Source: Halichoerus grypus (taxonomy: Eukaryota > Chordata > Mammalia > Carnivora > Phocidae). From it: a stretch of DNA of 64,000 nucleotides. Positions 10,803 through 22,803 of the stretch are shown here, piece by piece (within the stretch, counting starts at the first letter, position 1; each line of letters begins with the position of its first letter). Made by a program: the position numbers and the translations under genes. The stretch is taken from assembly GCF_964656455.1 (NCBI RefSeq), contig NC_135724.1, positions 7,927,466 to 7,991,465 of the forward strand, written 5' to 3'. Below the pieces are notes generated by a model. That model worked only from the letters and a program-made list of their open reading frames with translations. It had not been told where the DNA came from and did no database searches.

Positions 10803-13133
10803 TCCCCATGTGGTTTTAATACATGTGTTTTCTGGTGCCTTGGTTTCTTACCTGTTTCTTTGTCCTGACATTATGAAGCTTCACTAGGCTGTTCTGACAT
10901 TGGAATCGGATCCATGTTGCTCTTTGGCCCATTTTCATAAACCATAGATCCACCTGACAAAATATTTATGGCATATGAAAATTTGGCATAAATGTAGAAT
11001 ATAATCTGAAAATTAGTATGAGATTATGCTCAGTTTCCCTGACTATGTCCAGATCAACATCAGGCCTCATAAAATTTTTAGTCCAAAAAGAAGCAAAAGG
11101 TAGTAAAGAGAAATTCCATCTCAAACCATAAGAAGACAGTGATGGGTTAAGTCTACTCCATCAGCAAAAATTAAGTCAGAGGAACTGTCAGCAACACCCA
11201 TCCATCACAGAATTTAGTCTGAAGCACCAGACTAAATGAGCTTTTTTAAGATTCTGCTAAAATGGATTGAAGTGCAAGTCACAAGGAAGTGTTTCCCTGG
11301 TCACATGTATTCAATATTAATTTATTTTAAGGATCAGTCACATAAAAGGTAAATGAGAATTAGAAAAATCTATGGATAAGAGAACCTAAGGAAGGCATTA
11401 ACAGTATGATCAAGAAATACATATACATAAATATGTTTTATGTGTTATGTTTTATGGATATAATTAATTAGTTACTGTTTGGCTTCTACAGAAGAAAACA
11501 CATGATGAAAAGAAAGATAAACAAAAACAGGTGACTTGAGAAGGAAGGTTCTGTGGGAGTGTTACATGATGGGCGTTGGTGGAATGCTCTCATGCATGTG
11601 TGAGTCACTTTACCATGAGAGATAGACCCAGGGCAGAGCTGCCCCCTTGTTTCTTCACTACCTATGGCCATAACTTAAAATACTGCAAAAGTTTTCAAAG
11701 AGGTCATTCAATAATTTCTTCTCAAACTCAACCCTGTTTCTCTCCACATGTTAATGGGAGTGCGTTGAAAATTTCTATTGAGTTAGACTAATATCAAGCA
11801 AACAACCGCAAATCTGTTACCATCTCCTTCAAGTTAGGGAAAAGCATTAGTAATAGCCACTGGTTATCATTGTACGAATCATATGTTATTTAAGCTTCAG
11901 GGAGAACACAGTATCTAGATAGGAAGCAAAAAGGACAAATGTGATCTCTACTCAAGAGTCATCAGCAATGACCTGAACTATTTGAGAGATCATAATGCTC
12001 CAAATCCTACTCATAAATGCAACTTAAACACACAGTTAAATATAACATATAAATGTTATTGTTTAAAATGTCAAGCACCATAATGTAACATTTCTGGGAG
12101 TATAATGCCTCTTGGGCCTCTATACATCTTACATCTCCGTTGAAGAACTAAGAAGGAGAAATGTCACATGAAGGATGGAATTATATTTCCATGTACTATG
12201 TTGATTTTACCTGAGATATCAAATAGCACCCATATCAGTCTAGGTTGTGCACAATATTAAAAGTAGCAGTGGGCACTCTTTCTTATCGAATACCTAGACA
12301 TCCCATTTACAAATTCTAAATGTACAACAATTCATTTCAGTTATGTCTCCCCGTCAGAACTCTCAATGATTCATGCCATCTCGGTAGTTCAAATGCCATC
12401 CCCTCTCAGTATTGAGAAAGAGAATCAGATGTGGTGGGGAAGGAGGGAGGGGAGCTAAGTAGAATATCTACAATATACCTCTGTAGCAGTTTTCCTTTAG
12501 ATTATATTGCTGAGAGTGAGGGTTATTTCTGGTTAGTGGATTTACTATTTATTGTCTTGGACACCAAACTCTGTCTCTATATTTAACTCTCTGAAATATA
12601 ATTGCTAAAAAAACCATAAACCTCAAAAATAGCAGGCTAACTAAAACAATTTTTTAATGAATACTAGAACAAGAAAGGGTTTACTGTGTTAAGGGATATT
12701 GGCTGTATACCACTAGACTGATCGTACCTGCTTCAGGACTTGAAATGCATACTTCTTCCCTAAGTGGCGAGCTCCTTAGAGGAGAGCTCAACTCCTGCTC
12801 ATTTTGAATTCCTAGATCTTAGAAGATTCAGTGGATGGTTTTCAAATTCAATTTTGAAATAGCATTGTCTCTTTTGGCTACCTTATATCCAAAGTTTGCA
12901 AATATTCGGAAAAGTATAAGGTATGTAGAACAGATCTCTGTAATTCACACATGCATAGAAAGTGGGTGACTCCATATTTGTCTTATGCTCAAGTTTGTGT
13001 CAAGAGAGGAGTTGGGAATTTTAGAGAACGTGGTTTAAAACTTTTATACAATTCAAATAACGGGAGCTAATTTTGGAGCTATGTTAGACAACCTTGTCTA
13101 ATAATTTCCTGTGATTAAAAAAAGCAGGGTCTT

Positions 13134-13330
13134 GGGGCGCCTGGGTGGCTCAGTCGTTAAGCGTCTGCCTTCGGCTCGGGTCATGATCCAGGGTCCTGTG
13201 ATCAAGCCGCAGCTTCGGGCTCCCTGCTCGGCGGGAAGCCTGCTTCTCCCTCTCCCACACCCCCTGCTTGTATTCCCCCTCTGTGTCTCTCTCTGCCAAA
13301 TAAGTAAATAAAAATATCTAAAAAAAAAGA
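13134..13330 (+). mobile_element. Can-SINE, young copy with perfect target duplication
   Basis: The element starts 'ggggcgcctgggtggctcag' and contains the pol III A-box-like 'tggctcagtcg' and B-box-like 'gggtcatgatcc'. A 'cctctgtgtctctctctgcc' stretch and a short A-tail follow. The 13-bp sequence aaagcagggtctt flanks it perfectly (13121-13133 and 13331-13343), which indicates a fairly recent insertion. The head variant ('cagtcgttaagcgtctgcc') is the arctoid-type Can-SINE and differs from the dog SINEC_Cf family. Confidence 0.95.
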
Positions 13331-13350
13331 AAAGCAGGGTCTTAACTCTT

Positions 13351-13455
13351 GAGAGAAAGAGAGACAGAAAGAAAGAGGAAGAGAGAGGATGAGGTGGAGA
13401 AGGAGGAAGTGAAGAAAGAGGAGGAGGAGGAGGAGAGGAGAAGGGGAGGGAGAAA
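13351..13455 (+). repeat. Polypurine (GA-rich) tract
   Basis: About 105 bases are almost entirely A and G, broken only by single pyrimidines. It includes a (gag)n run near 13420-13436 and lies eight bases after the right target duplication of the SINE at 13134. The ORFs on both strands here are low-complexity Glu/Lys/Arg or Ser/Leu/Phe frames. Confidence 0.85.
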
Positions 13456-15912
13456 TCCAGAGACAGCTTTGAGAAAGGGATTTAGGAAGCTGGGGAGACT
13501 GGCCTCTCTTACCTCCCCTAACACCCTTATTTCTAGCCATCTCATGTCTTCTGTGGAAAGCCAGCAAACCCTGTTTGCTGTCAGGGTTCCTGCCTGACAC
13601 TGAGGTATATATATCAAAAGTAATTAAAAGTGGGCAAGAACCAAGAGTGAGGAGATGTTGCATGCCCTTTACTCATGTTTTGTAAGTAGTAAGCCCTCAG
13701 TAAGTATTTAGTGGTTGACATGGCCTTGGAGATCATATAATGCGGCAGCCTGAAATACCTAGATATTAAGATAATTCATATTTCCATGAATGTTTAGATA
13801 CCCTATCTAGGTCTTGCTCAAACATTTATTTTTCTAATTCACCATATGGATATCAAAATTAGGTAAATTTGTCTAATGTTTTTCTTGACTAACTTAGAAA
13901 TCAAGATAGCAGTTTTGCCATTTGGGACGATTCTTTGGTTTTGTTTTTCTTCATTATGTTACAAAAACAGCAGAGTAATTGCTCCTGGGCTGTGCCCTGC
14001 GGCATGCATTTATTAAATATCTTCTTTGATGTTGGCTCCAAACTTATACAAACCTTTGCACTTTTCATAAAGACTTTCCCCAGTAAATATAGTCCTCATG
14101 ATTTTAATAGTGAGAAAACGAGGAAGGAAAATCCATCAAGTTCACATCACCAGCTTGTTACGAAAAGTGTCACCAAAAATTCATACCCAGGAGAAGCTGT
14201 GTTTTGTTCAGCATTTACAACGAAGGGCCCCTTCACTGCCCCTCATGTTCCAAACTTCTCCTGGCTGACAGAACTGAAAGCTCTCGTACAGTTTTCATCA
14301 ATTTCTTCAAATTCATGCCTTTGGCCAGACCTACCCCAACTGGATATTTTAGCACCATGCCTGCTCCATCCAGGCTTCCTCACCCACTCTGATGTCTCTG
14401 ATCATCAAAAATACTCCTAACAAATTAATCTAGTGAACTAACAACAAATGCCCAGCTAGTATTTAAAGATTAAGTTTGAGAAAGAGATTCTGTAAACATA
14501 TCTGCAAACAGGTCTAAATCCAGGTGACAAAAGGTTCAATATCAAGGGATGGAAAATCAGAAAGTCATCAATATCTGGTGCGGTCATGACTGTACACATT
14601 TCACCTTCGAGGTGAAATCTTTGTCTACCAAATGTTCATTTTCAGTAATTTTCTTTGGTTGTTAAAGGGTGAGCACAGTGCTGGAGGGAAAGTTGTTTTC
14701 TAGTTTTGTCACACTGTGAAAGCCACTTAAAAACTCTGGATGTCACTTCACTAGAAACATAAAACTATTGATCACCAGTGCCATTGTCAACATTAATATT
14801 CTATGATTCCACCAAGCCACAGTCGCCCTAATAAAAATTATTTAAGATAGGGTTAGGAAAACACTGGGAATGCATAATAAATTCTCAGTAATCTTACACT
14901 TAATAAAGGGCCTTCTTTTATTTTATTTTGAAAATAGCAAGCCAAGGAATGAAGGAATAAGTGACATTTTAAAGGTTAGCAGACTACGATTGTCAGAATC
15001 CTGTTTAATTACATAGTTACAGTTCATCACATGATAATAAAAATATAAGGAAACCATATAATATCATAATGAACAATATTAAATAACTCATGGGTAAAAG
15101 CCATCAATTTAGATGTTCAAAATCTCAATCATGCAAAGTTGTGGTGTAAAGTAGTAGTTTGAACTGCTTTTTTTCAGTAATGGAGGATTTCTTAAATTAC
15201 TATAAATTACCCTCCTTGTAGCCATATCAGTTGTAAATTTCTTAAAATTATGAGGAAGGCATTAACAATTGATTAGGTGTACCTACTAAGGATTGAGATA
15301 CAGAAACTATGAATTCAGAAGAAGGTAATTCTTATAGTATATATTTCATGTGTTTTTACCAAGGGGAAAAATCACGCAGACAGATTTAAAAATAATTTAA
15401 TTTCCTAATTTTATTATTGCCTCATTTTTATAATATCTTCTGTTCTGCCAGAAATTCACATTTAGGTTCCAGGGACAGCTATTCCTTTGCATTCCATTCC
15501 AAAAGGTGGCTCAACTAGTATTTAAGTACAGACGTCCCCAAACTATTATCTGGAATAGATTGTGATGAAAAATAAGGTATGTCAAATCATATAATTTCTG
15601 GTAGAAGCAAATTTGTAATGGATATTTTATTTCTTAACAAGGGCCTAGCATCCAAAGTTATTTTTATCAAAATAATCATAAACATTATATTTAATCAATG
15701 ACAAATGACACCTCTTTACAGAAGACTTCACAAAGTATATATAAATTAATTTAAAAGAATTTATAGAAAGCAAACATAGAACACATCATTTAATATATTT
15801 TGAAGATTCGTAAGGATAAGGATTTTAAAAGATGGGATAATTCTGGGTGGACCTAGAAAAAAGATAACAAATGTAGCACATACAGACAAAGTAGGTCAAA
15901 AGTAAAAAAAAA

Positions 15913-15941
15913 GTGTGTGTGTGTGTGTGTGTGTGCGTGTG
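15913..15941. repeat. (TG)n microsatellite
   Basis: About 14 TG units with one C interruption near the end. If the DOK6 transcript extends this far, it would read this as a CA repeat. Confidence 0.9.
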
Positions 15942-18684
15942 GTGTTAGGGTTTGTGCAGAGAAAGTACAAGGGGGCCTCTGCAGGTCCTGGGAGTTCTGT
16001 CATCTGCCATAAAGATGATACTGGCGTTTATGCTCATTTATTGTCAGGGAGTAGATGGATTCGTTGTTGTAATTTATACACTGCCTGCTATTACCAAAGT
16101 AATATAGAGTGCCTTATAACTAGAAGGAATCTCTATTGTCTATTTTAGGTCTTCACAAAAATTTAGAGCTTCCTTTCCCCCACTGAACCCACTGATACAT
16201 ATATATATATATAAGAATAAGCACTGTTCTTTGAATTATGCAATAGATATGTAAATCTGAATTTGATTAGTCACATGATTTCATAATCACCTACACCATG
16301 CTAATTTTTGATTTATATATAATATTAAGATGCTACTGCCATTTTATTCTTCATTTTCCCTGCCTTTCAGCCCATCTGTCAAATAGTTAACGATACTGAA
16401 ACACCATAGAAACCCTCTTACATTGTTTTCTTTGAGAGAAAATCTGTAGTGACTTTTGAAAAAAAAAAATTGTCATTATCTCCATCTTCTTTTCCTGAAC
16501 TTCGGCTTTTAAATTTCAGATTTCCAAAAAATAAGCAAGTCTTATGAGGCTGTGGATCACTTGAGTGAATTAAGGTAGCAATCAGATATCAATATGAACA
16601 CCACGGCAGGGTCAGGGTTGACCTTGCTCCACTCAATGCATGATTCTCTGTCTACAAAAAGGGCTGATTTTATGCTCTCTTTAAGTCTAAAATCATCCGA
16701 AAAGTAGAGAACAGATGGAGAAAGTGTATTGTATCAACAACTAAAACTAGCTCCAAATAACTATTAAAAAATTTAAATTTATTCATTCTTCTTAAAATTG
16801 GAATATGGAATATAGGGTAGTAGGCATAGAAGATGAGGTAAAATAAAAACTTATTAAACAGAATTATTAGAAGGAAATTGTAATATTTCTCTTACAAATG
16901 TACTTTTCCTCTCCTTTAAATGTTTACAAGATATTAAAATCTTAAACTTGGAAAACTGTATGAAAATCATGAGTAAAATGTGGTTTTCATACTAGGTAAT
17001 TTTAACCGATTTCTTATTTATCTAGGCTTCAGTTAATTTAAATAATTGTCTACTGAAGTGTATAAGAAACTTGATATGTAAGCTATTTTATTGTAAAAAA
17101 AGGTCATTTCCCAATTTCAACTGAAAATGGAAGATTTTTGAAGTTCACATGAAATAAAATGTAAGCCCGATGTTATTATCTAAACGCATTGTGACAAACG
17201 GACAAATGCCAAAAAGAATTAAGCCAAAATGCTACAGAGTGATAAAGGTCCCCAAAATAATAATCCCGATTACAATATGATGAATCAGTAGGAATACAAA
17301 ACATATACACTTTTTTTTTTAGTTTGACTATCACTTTAGAATAAATAAGTTTGAATTTCCAATGAAGAACTGGGTGACAATGTAAGAGTAATAAAATTTA
17401 TAACAACCATTCATGACCTACAAGTCCTGTGAATTGTCTCATAAAGCCTCTCTATTGACATAGTTAGTGATGAGTCCAGGAAAGGTTAGGAACATCTGAA
17501 AAATCTGAGGAGACACTTAAATGTTATGTAAGGGCCCATTTATTTAGAGGCCATGTGGCATTTCTCAACTCCCACTGCATCTAAATGGGAGATAAGATGG
17601 AGCCACGGAAGCAGTCCTGGCCCAGGAGCCTGGAACTGGGCAAAACTATTCCTGATTGTTTCTTTGCCTTTGAATAAATGACAGCATTCATGGGTTTGGG
17701 TTTCCTCCTGAATAGAATATAAGGTGGGACCTTTATTCTACATGATGGCTTCCAGAGCTAGCTGGCATCCTGCCCATCTAGAAAATGTGCCCAACATCTC
17801 AGGATACTTCCATAAGACTCTGTAAACTAGCTGCTGCCTCAACAAGTTGTAATAATTATAGAAATGATACAACAAAGATTCACATTCTTGAGTAAGAAAG
17901 TAAGGATTTGTGGTAGTTTCCGGGAGAAAAAGGCGGGTTCATTTTGCAAATACATTCATAGAGAATGCACACATGCGGCTGTGGCTCTCTTCTGACATAC
18001 TTAGCCCCCAGCCAGGGTCACGGATAACATACCTTCATTTCAAAACTCAAATGAAGTTGACCGTACAAAAATGATCCTCATGTTACCAAAGAGACATTTT
18101 ACCATGGGGTTTTTGTTACACATCCTTTCATGTTCAATAATTTTCACTAAACCCAAGGAAGCATACTTATTGGTTATGTGTTGTCTTTCTGTGGTCATTT
18201 CAAAACATGGCCCAACTGCTGTCTTCTTTTGATTGCATGGTAGGTACCAGATGAAGCTGGTCAAGAAGGCCAAGTCTGTGATACGGAACTGAAGTTAGAA
18301 TGTTAAGAAAGTAGAGTCTTAGTGCTACTTTGGACATTTCATTGGAGTCTTTATAATTTTATCTAAATTGCTGCCCTCCTGAGTAGGTCCCATCCTTTTT
18401 CTCTGCCCCCCTCCATGGGATATTGTTCTCCATACATTTCATAGACTAGAAATTCATCTGTGTGGCACATCACCTAGTATTATAGTAATGGAAATATAGT
18501 GGCCAATTTTTATCTATTTGGAGAAGGCCAAGGTTGAGGAATTGTAAAGTATGGTTAATGATTGATAAAGTAATTTGAAATTGCAAGATACTGATCGACA
18601 TATGTTAATAGAATTGGAGAAAAGTGTATCATTTTCACTTTGAGTAGTTTTTAGTATAATATTTCTTATAAGACATAACGTGTT

Positions 18685-18731
18685 AAAGGCCTAAAGCTCA
18701 AAAAAAAAAAAAAAAAAAGGCCTAAAGCTCA
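18685..18731 (+). mobile_element. Tail-only retroinsertion: poly(A) between 16-bp direct repeats
   Basis: The 16-mer aaaggcctaaagctca occurs at 18685-18700 and again, unchanged, at 18716-18731. Only A residues lie between. The A-run plus a perfect target-site duplication is what L1 machinery leaves when reverse transcription stops inside the poly(A) tail. No body of any SINE or L1 is present. Replication slippage would not explain a 16-bp unique-sequence duplication separated by pure A. Confidence 0.8.
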
Positions 18732-20405
18732 GCCCCACTGAATGTATATTGCCCATTTATTGTGCTGTGTTATAATCATCAAAACTGGACTATGAATTTT
18801 TTTATAAGAATATAATTTGCTTAGCTTGTTTTCATTGTAGCATTAATGGTTGATTTGAGTAAGTGGCTCAAATAATCCCCTAAAGGGATTAGGGTACTCA
18901 TGCTTTTTTACAAAGTTTTCTGAGATATTGGCCAAAGAACGAGGGGCAGACATCAGTTTTTATGATATGTTTTTAATATCTACTCTAAAGATACCACATG
19001 CAATAAATAAATTGACTGTAGAAACTATTAACCGTGTAATGTTATTTATCAGTCCACTGTTTCTATATTGGACAGAAAGTATTAGTGGTAGACCATTTTA
19101 TAGGTGATAAATGATTTTCAAACATAATTGCCCAATGAAGACAGAAAAATTGTACAAGATACTAGGACTAGTACTCTAGTTACTACTTGGTGAAAAAAAG
19201 TGAGGTTTACTTTTAATAAATAGGTTTCACTTTATTTCACATGTTCCATCAAACAGCATCCTCCCTAGTATATAAGTAAATATATATTTCTTATTTCATT
19301 AAGTTCATATTGTGGCAGTGGCCAGAACCTATTGATTCATAAATATCTGCAACCTGCATAAATAAATTAGTTCTGAGTGCCTATTACTCATTCAATGAAT
19401 AAGTGAAAGATGTGTTTTCTTTTCCCCTCACCAGTATGGTAAACTATTGGGTCAAGGTTATTTTATACTTTTCCACACTTTAAAGATAATGTCAGGTGTT
19501 GGTCATGGGTGCAACGAGTAATATTTTCAGAAGAAAACTTGAGGATGTAAGAAATAACCTCTCCCCCCTCCCACCATGTCATCTTTCCGTGAACTGTGTA
19601 CACCCTCCAGGCTTTCTCTGCTCTCAGAAGAGCCTCCATTACTCAGGTCAGGGCCCTTCACCATTGCTCTCTTCCAACCCAATACTGAAACTGCGACCAT
19701 CTTCACTCACCTGCCTAAATCTGGTTGGAACCCCAACTGAGTCACTTTCAGAAGGAGCCAAAGGATGTCTTTGGTTCATAGCAACCCCAACGGCAGGAAC
19801 GATATAATACAATTTCTGAGGGAGAAAAATGACTTGCAGAGTGTAAAGGCATCTTCAGTCAAAACCTATGAGCTCAAGTGAGTTGAATACATGTCTATGT
19901 CCATTCTAATTGCTCCAATGAAATTGGTTTTATGAAGTTCCAGGAGAATAGTATGGTAACTTTTCTTTCATCTTTGGTTTTCGTAGAAGATTTATATGCT
20001 CGTCATTTTTATTACAATGCACACTGCCTTATGTCAAGTATATTAGGCTAATATAAATTCTCCTATCTGTTCGGTTAGCAATTTTAACTCAGCTACAATT
20101 ATAAGTATAGATGGAGGAGTATGCTAGAATAAATCTCCAAAAATGTACCGTGGGAGACTTTATAGCATTATCCTCATTGGGATGAGACTGGGTTAAAGAA
20201 TTGGGAAGGAAATTTCTCTCACATACTCTTTTAATGACATTATTTTCAGAATGAACTGGCCCAAGGTTAGCCTGATCTTTGGTATCTCCTCAGTTATGCT
20301 CGCTGGTAATGATCACAAGCAAATGATGTTCTGGAAGCAATTTCATGCAGGTATTGTGTCTTCTACCAAACAGACATAAGAGCAGACTCATCTAATTAGC
20401 AGAAT

Positions 20406-20419
20406 CCCCCCCCCGCCCC
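20406..20419. repeat. Short C-tract (C9 G C4)
   Basis: A run of nine C, one G and four C. On the DOK6 sense strand it reads as G4 C G9. Confidence 0.8.
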
Positions 20420-22081
20420 GGACTCTCTCTCTGTGCTTCTCGCACATTAATGAAGCTGAGACATGAACCAGGACCCCTGAGGGGCTTTTCCCCCGAGTCC
20501 CATGTAGAAACTGTGGTCTCTAAGCAACAGCTCGACTGAATGAGCGGGTGAGAGCCTTGCTCTGAATGTGGCACCACTAGGAGCTGTGCTCAAATGGTCT
20601 CAGCGGGGAGTTGCTCTGGTGTGGTTTACAACGGATTTCAGAAGCAAATGCCAATGTGCTAAGTGATTCAGAGGTGTGTGACCCCGCAAGCTGGGATTTT
20701 AGGGAAGGCTGTATCATCATCAGGAACCAGGCATCTGCTTTTCTGCTGTGTCAGCAAAATTCACAGCGCAGAGAGTTTGAATAATTTTCTTTTTATCCCT
20801 GAAAGCTTAAGATAATTATTTTTCACAGCCACATTAACTCTTATGATTAGCATCTTGATGGGGTTTTCATACTTATCTGAGAGATTCAGAGAGTCTAGGT
20901 TGTTGTTATAAGTGTAAATTTATCTAGGAGGGACCCAAGAACCATTTCTAGTCAGTAGTGATTCTCTGAAATGAATTTGGAATCTGCATTCAAGCTACTG
21001 ATAGAGATAAAAAAAAAAAGAGTCTTATTACAGATCAGCAAAACAGATACCCCTTCAACAGACTAACTTTAATAGTTTAAAGAATTTTGCTATTAAGAAA
21101 AAAATTCCGGCTTTTATCTTACATGATCTGGGCTCATTGTTCTTTAGGTTCCCCTTGGAGTATTTATAAGCTGACCATCTTAGGCATGTGGCATCAGATA
21201 ATTCAGGGGGCATGATTTTTATTTTTACTTGAGTAAACTTCAAAATTAAGGACAAAAATATCTTTGTTGACCTTAATTAAATTAGCCAAATTTTTTAGAT
21301 CACGTGGAAGCCAACCACTCACTTCCCTCTAAACTTGGTAGTTTTGTCATGAATGTCAGAGATGAAAAAAATTATATTTGATCTGTTTTCTCTTATAATC
21401 CCAGCCAACCCATGTCCATTAAAAAGAAAGTAAGCTTAGCAAATTCTGGTTACACACTAAATCACAAGCACCCAATGGCTTTTGAGAATGGCATCTATAA
21501 AATCTTAAATAATTAATATCTACAATCCTGTGCCCATTGTTCTCCCGACTGTAAAATAGCTAGTTCTTTTTAGGTATATACATATACTTTTTATCTCTTT
21601 CTTGAAATACAGTTTCTCATTTAAAGTCTTTCTTTTATTTGAGGGTAAATGGAAGCAGTGGGTGATGACCCCCGATCTTCCTCACGTAGCTCAGAGGGAT
21701 GGTCAAAGAGAGAAACACTGTCAAGAAGGGAGTACTGACCAGAAAGACAGAGTGGTGACATGACACGTAGGACAGACAGCTAGGCCAGTTCTCTTGCCTT
21801 CGTTTTCGAGCGTGTCCCTCCTTCTCACATATTCATTTATACTTGTCAGAGGAGCAGACTTGACTACGTAAATACTTTTGCTAATAAGAAGCCTTTTTTT
21901 TTTTTTTACAGCACTATTTTAAAAATAGCTATTCAACATAACAATCTTAATGTTAATGCACCAAATTACAGTATTCAACAATGTAAGTGAGCATATCCTG
22001 TCACCCTCAGCACACATTGATATATACTTGTTGGGTCTAGATGCATACAGCAATATCCGTATCTCTATTTGTCTACAGGTG

Positions 22082-22107
22082 CACACACACACACACACAC
22101 ACACACA
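22082..22107. repeat. (CA)n microsatellite in the DOK6 3'UTR
   Basis: Thirteen CA units. It lies about 0.56 kb after the DOK6 stop codon, so the transcript reads it as a UG repeat. UG repeats are known binding platforms for TDP-43 and CELF-type proteins; binding here is inference. Confidence 0.9.
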
Positions 22108-22444
22108 GCAGAGCTACAGGGCCCTGCTCAACAGTGTGTTCTAGAGCTCGGGTTCCCTTCATTGTCACTGGGGCTTATTTATATGGAGAGTTATGATGCC
22201 ATTTGTAGACCTTGCTGGATTTGTCCCCGTCAAAACTTTCCGTGCCACATAGGTTGTGGTGGGTGACCTTATGTCTAAGGACAGACCCTGTCATCAGGCG
22301 GGAGGGCTGAGCCACCAGGACAGGGGCAGGCCCACCACCCAGGCACAACCCAGTGTGGGCAACTTTTCATGGTGCCCAGAACCAAAAGATTTCATTTAAA
22401 TGACTGTTCATACGATTTGGATTCTATTTCTGTAAAACATAGAT

Positions 22445-22463
22445 CCCCCCCACCCCCACCCCC
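22445..22463 (-). promoter_or_regulatory. G-quadruplex-prone tract early in the DOK6 3'UTR
   Basis: On the DOK6 sense strand this reads G5 T G5 T G7, about 200 nt after the stop codon. Splitting the G7 run gives four runs of at least three G with single-base loops, which satisfies the usual quadruplex rule. Function is not shown. Confidence 0.6.
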
Positions 22464-22663
22464 AAGAAACTCAATAAATAAAGGACTTAGCCACAGAGTC
22501 AAGGAAGCAGAACTCCAGTTTTTAACCTTTCACTGGGATCGGGGCTAGACCAGCCCCATTTCAATTTTGCCTGCAACTGGTCTTCCACGAGGCTGAGGGT
22601 GCAGCAACCCCACTAGCAGGTCCAGACAGACTGTCTCTCTGGTTGGCAGTGGTTCTCTGACTG

Positions 22664-22803
22664 TCATTGAATGAGGCTGGAGCTGTAGCTGAATCCGTAA
22701 CTGCTCGACCGGGACAGAGACGGCTGAGTCTCTTCGCTCTGCTCCGAGGCGTAGCTGGGAAATGTCTGTGCACGTGACATCTTTGAGGAACTAAACCCAT
22801 GAC
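22664..22803 (-). CDS. DOK6: DOK6 (docking protein 6) terminal coding exon
   Basis: On the minus strand, a polypyrimidine-rich acceptor ('ccttcccttctctcag') ends at 22804 and the exon begins GT-CAT-GGG, so two bases complete a Gly codon (phase 1). It encodes 45 more residues, from His-Gly-Phe through SKMSRAQTFPSY to the end SSSYGFSYSSSLIQ, then TGA at 22664-22666. This is the C-terminal tail of DOK6 and agrees with the human protein as I remember it, with only a few substitutions. DOK6 is a DOK4/5/6-subgroup adaptor with PH and PTB domains that binds RET and promotes neurite outgrowth. Those domains are encoded by exons outside the window. This Ser/Tyr-rich tail follows the PTB domain. The reading frame is open into the intron for about 120 bases, so the ORF at 22664-22927 overstates the exon. 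The gene runs towards CD226, tail to tail. Confidence 0.95.

Larger units (their letters stand above)
5290..14999. other. Intergenic stretch between the CD226 and DOK6 3' ends
   Basis: No exon, RNA gene or recognisable promoter is visible. It holds a long (AT)n at 6629-6669, SINEs at 10603-10802 and 13134-13330, a polypurine tract at 13351-13455 and otherwise unique AT-rich DNA. Reading frames here (for example 8533-8790, 9139-9364, 13935-14420) have no domain or splice context that supports them. The border with the DOK6 3'UTR on the right is approximate. Confidence 0.6.
15000..22663 (-). other. DOK6: Probable long DOK6 3'UTR (distal limit approximate)
   Basis: This stretch lies directly downstream of the DOK6 stop codon in the gene's direction. 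As I recall, mammalian DOK6 transcripts carry a multi-kilobase 3'UTR, and this interval has no full SINE or young L1, which fits sequence under constraint. The left limit is an estimate: many AATAAA hexamers (TTTATT on the given strand) occur and I cannot choose among them. Within it lie a G-rich tract close to the stop, a UG repeat, a CA repeat and a tail-only retroinsertion, listed separately. ORFs such as 18040-18273 and 19496-19807 show no coding signature. Confidence 0.45.

Noticed and set aside
13202..13663. 153-codon minus-strand ORF with Leu/Ser-rich translation
   Set aside because: It is the translation of the SINE and the polypurine tract, hence low complexity.
22561..22800. 79-codon minus-strand ORF overlapping the DOK6 exon
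   Set aside because: It is a shadow frame; the DOK6 frame with known C-terminal sequence and a splice acceptor is the real one.
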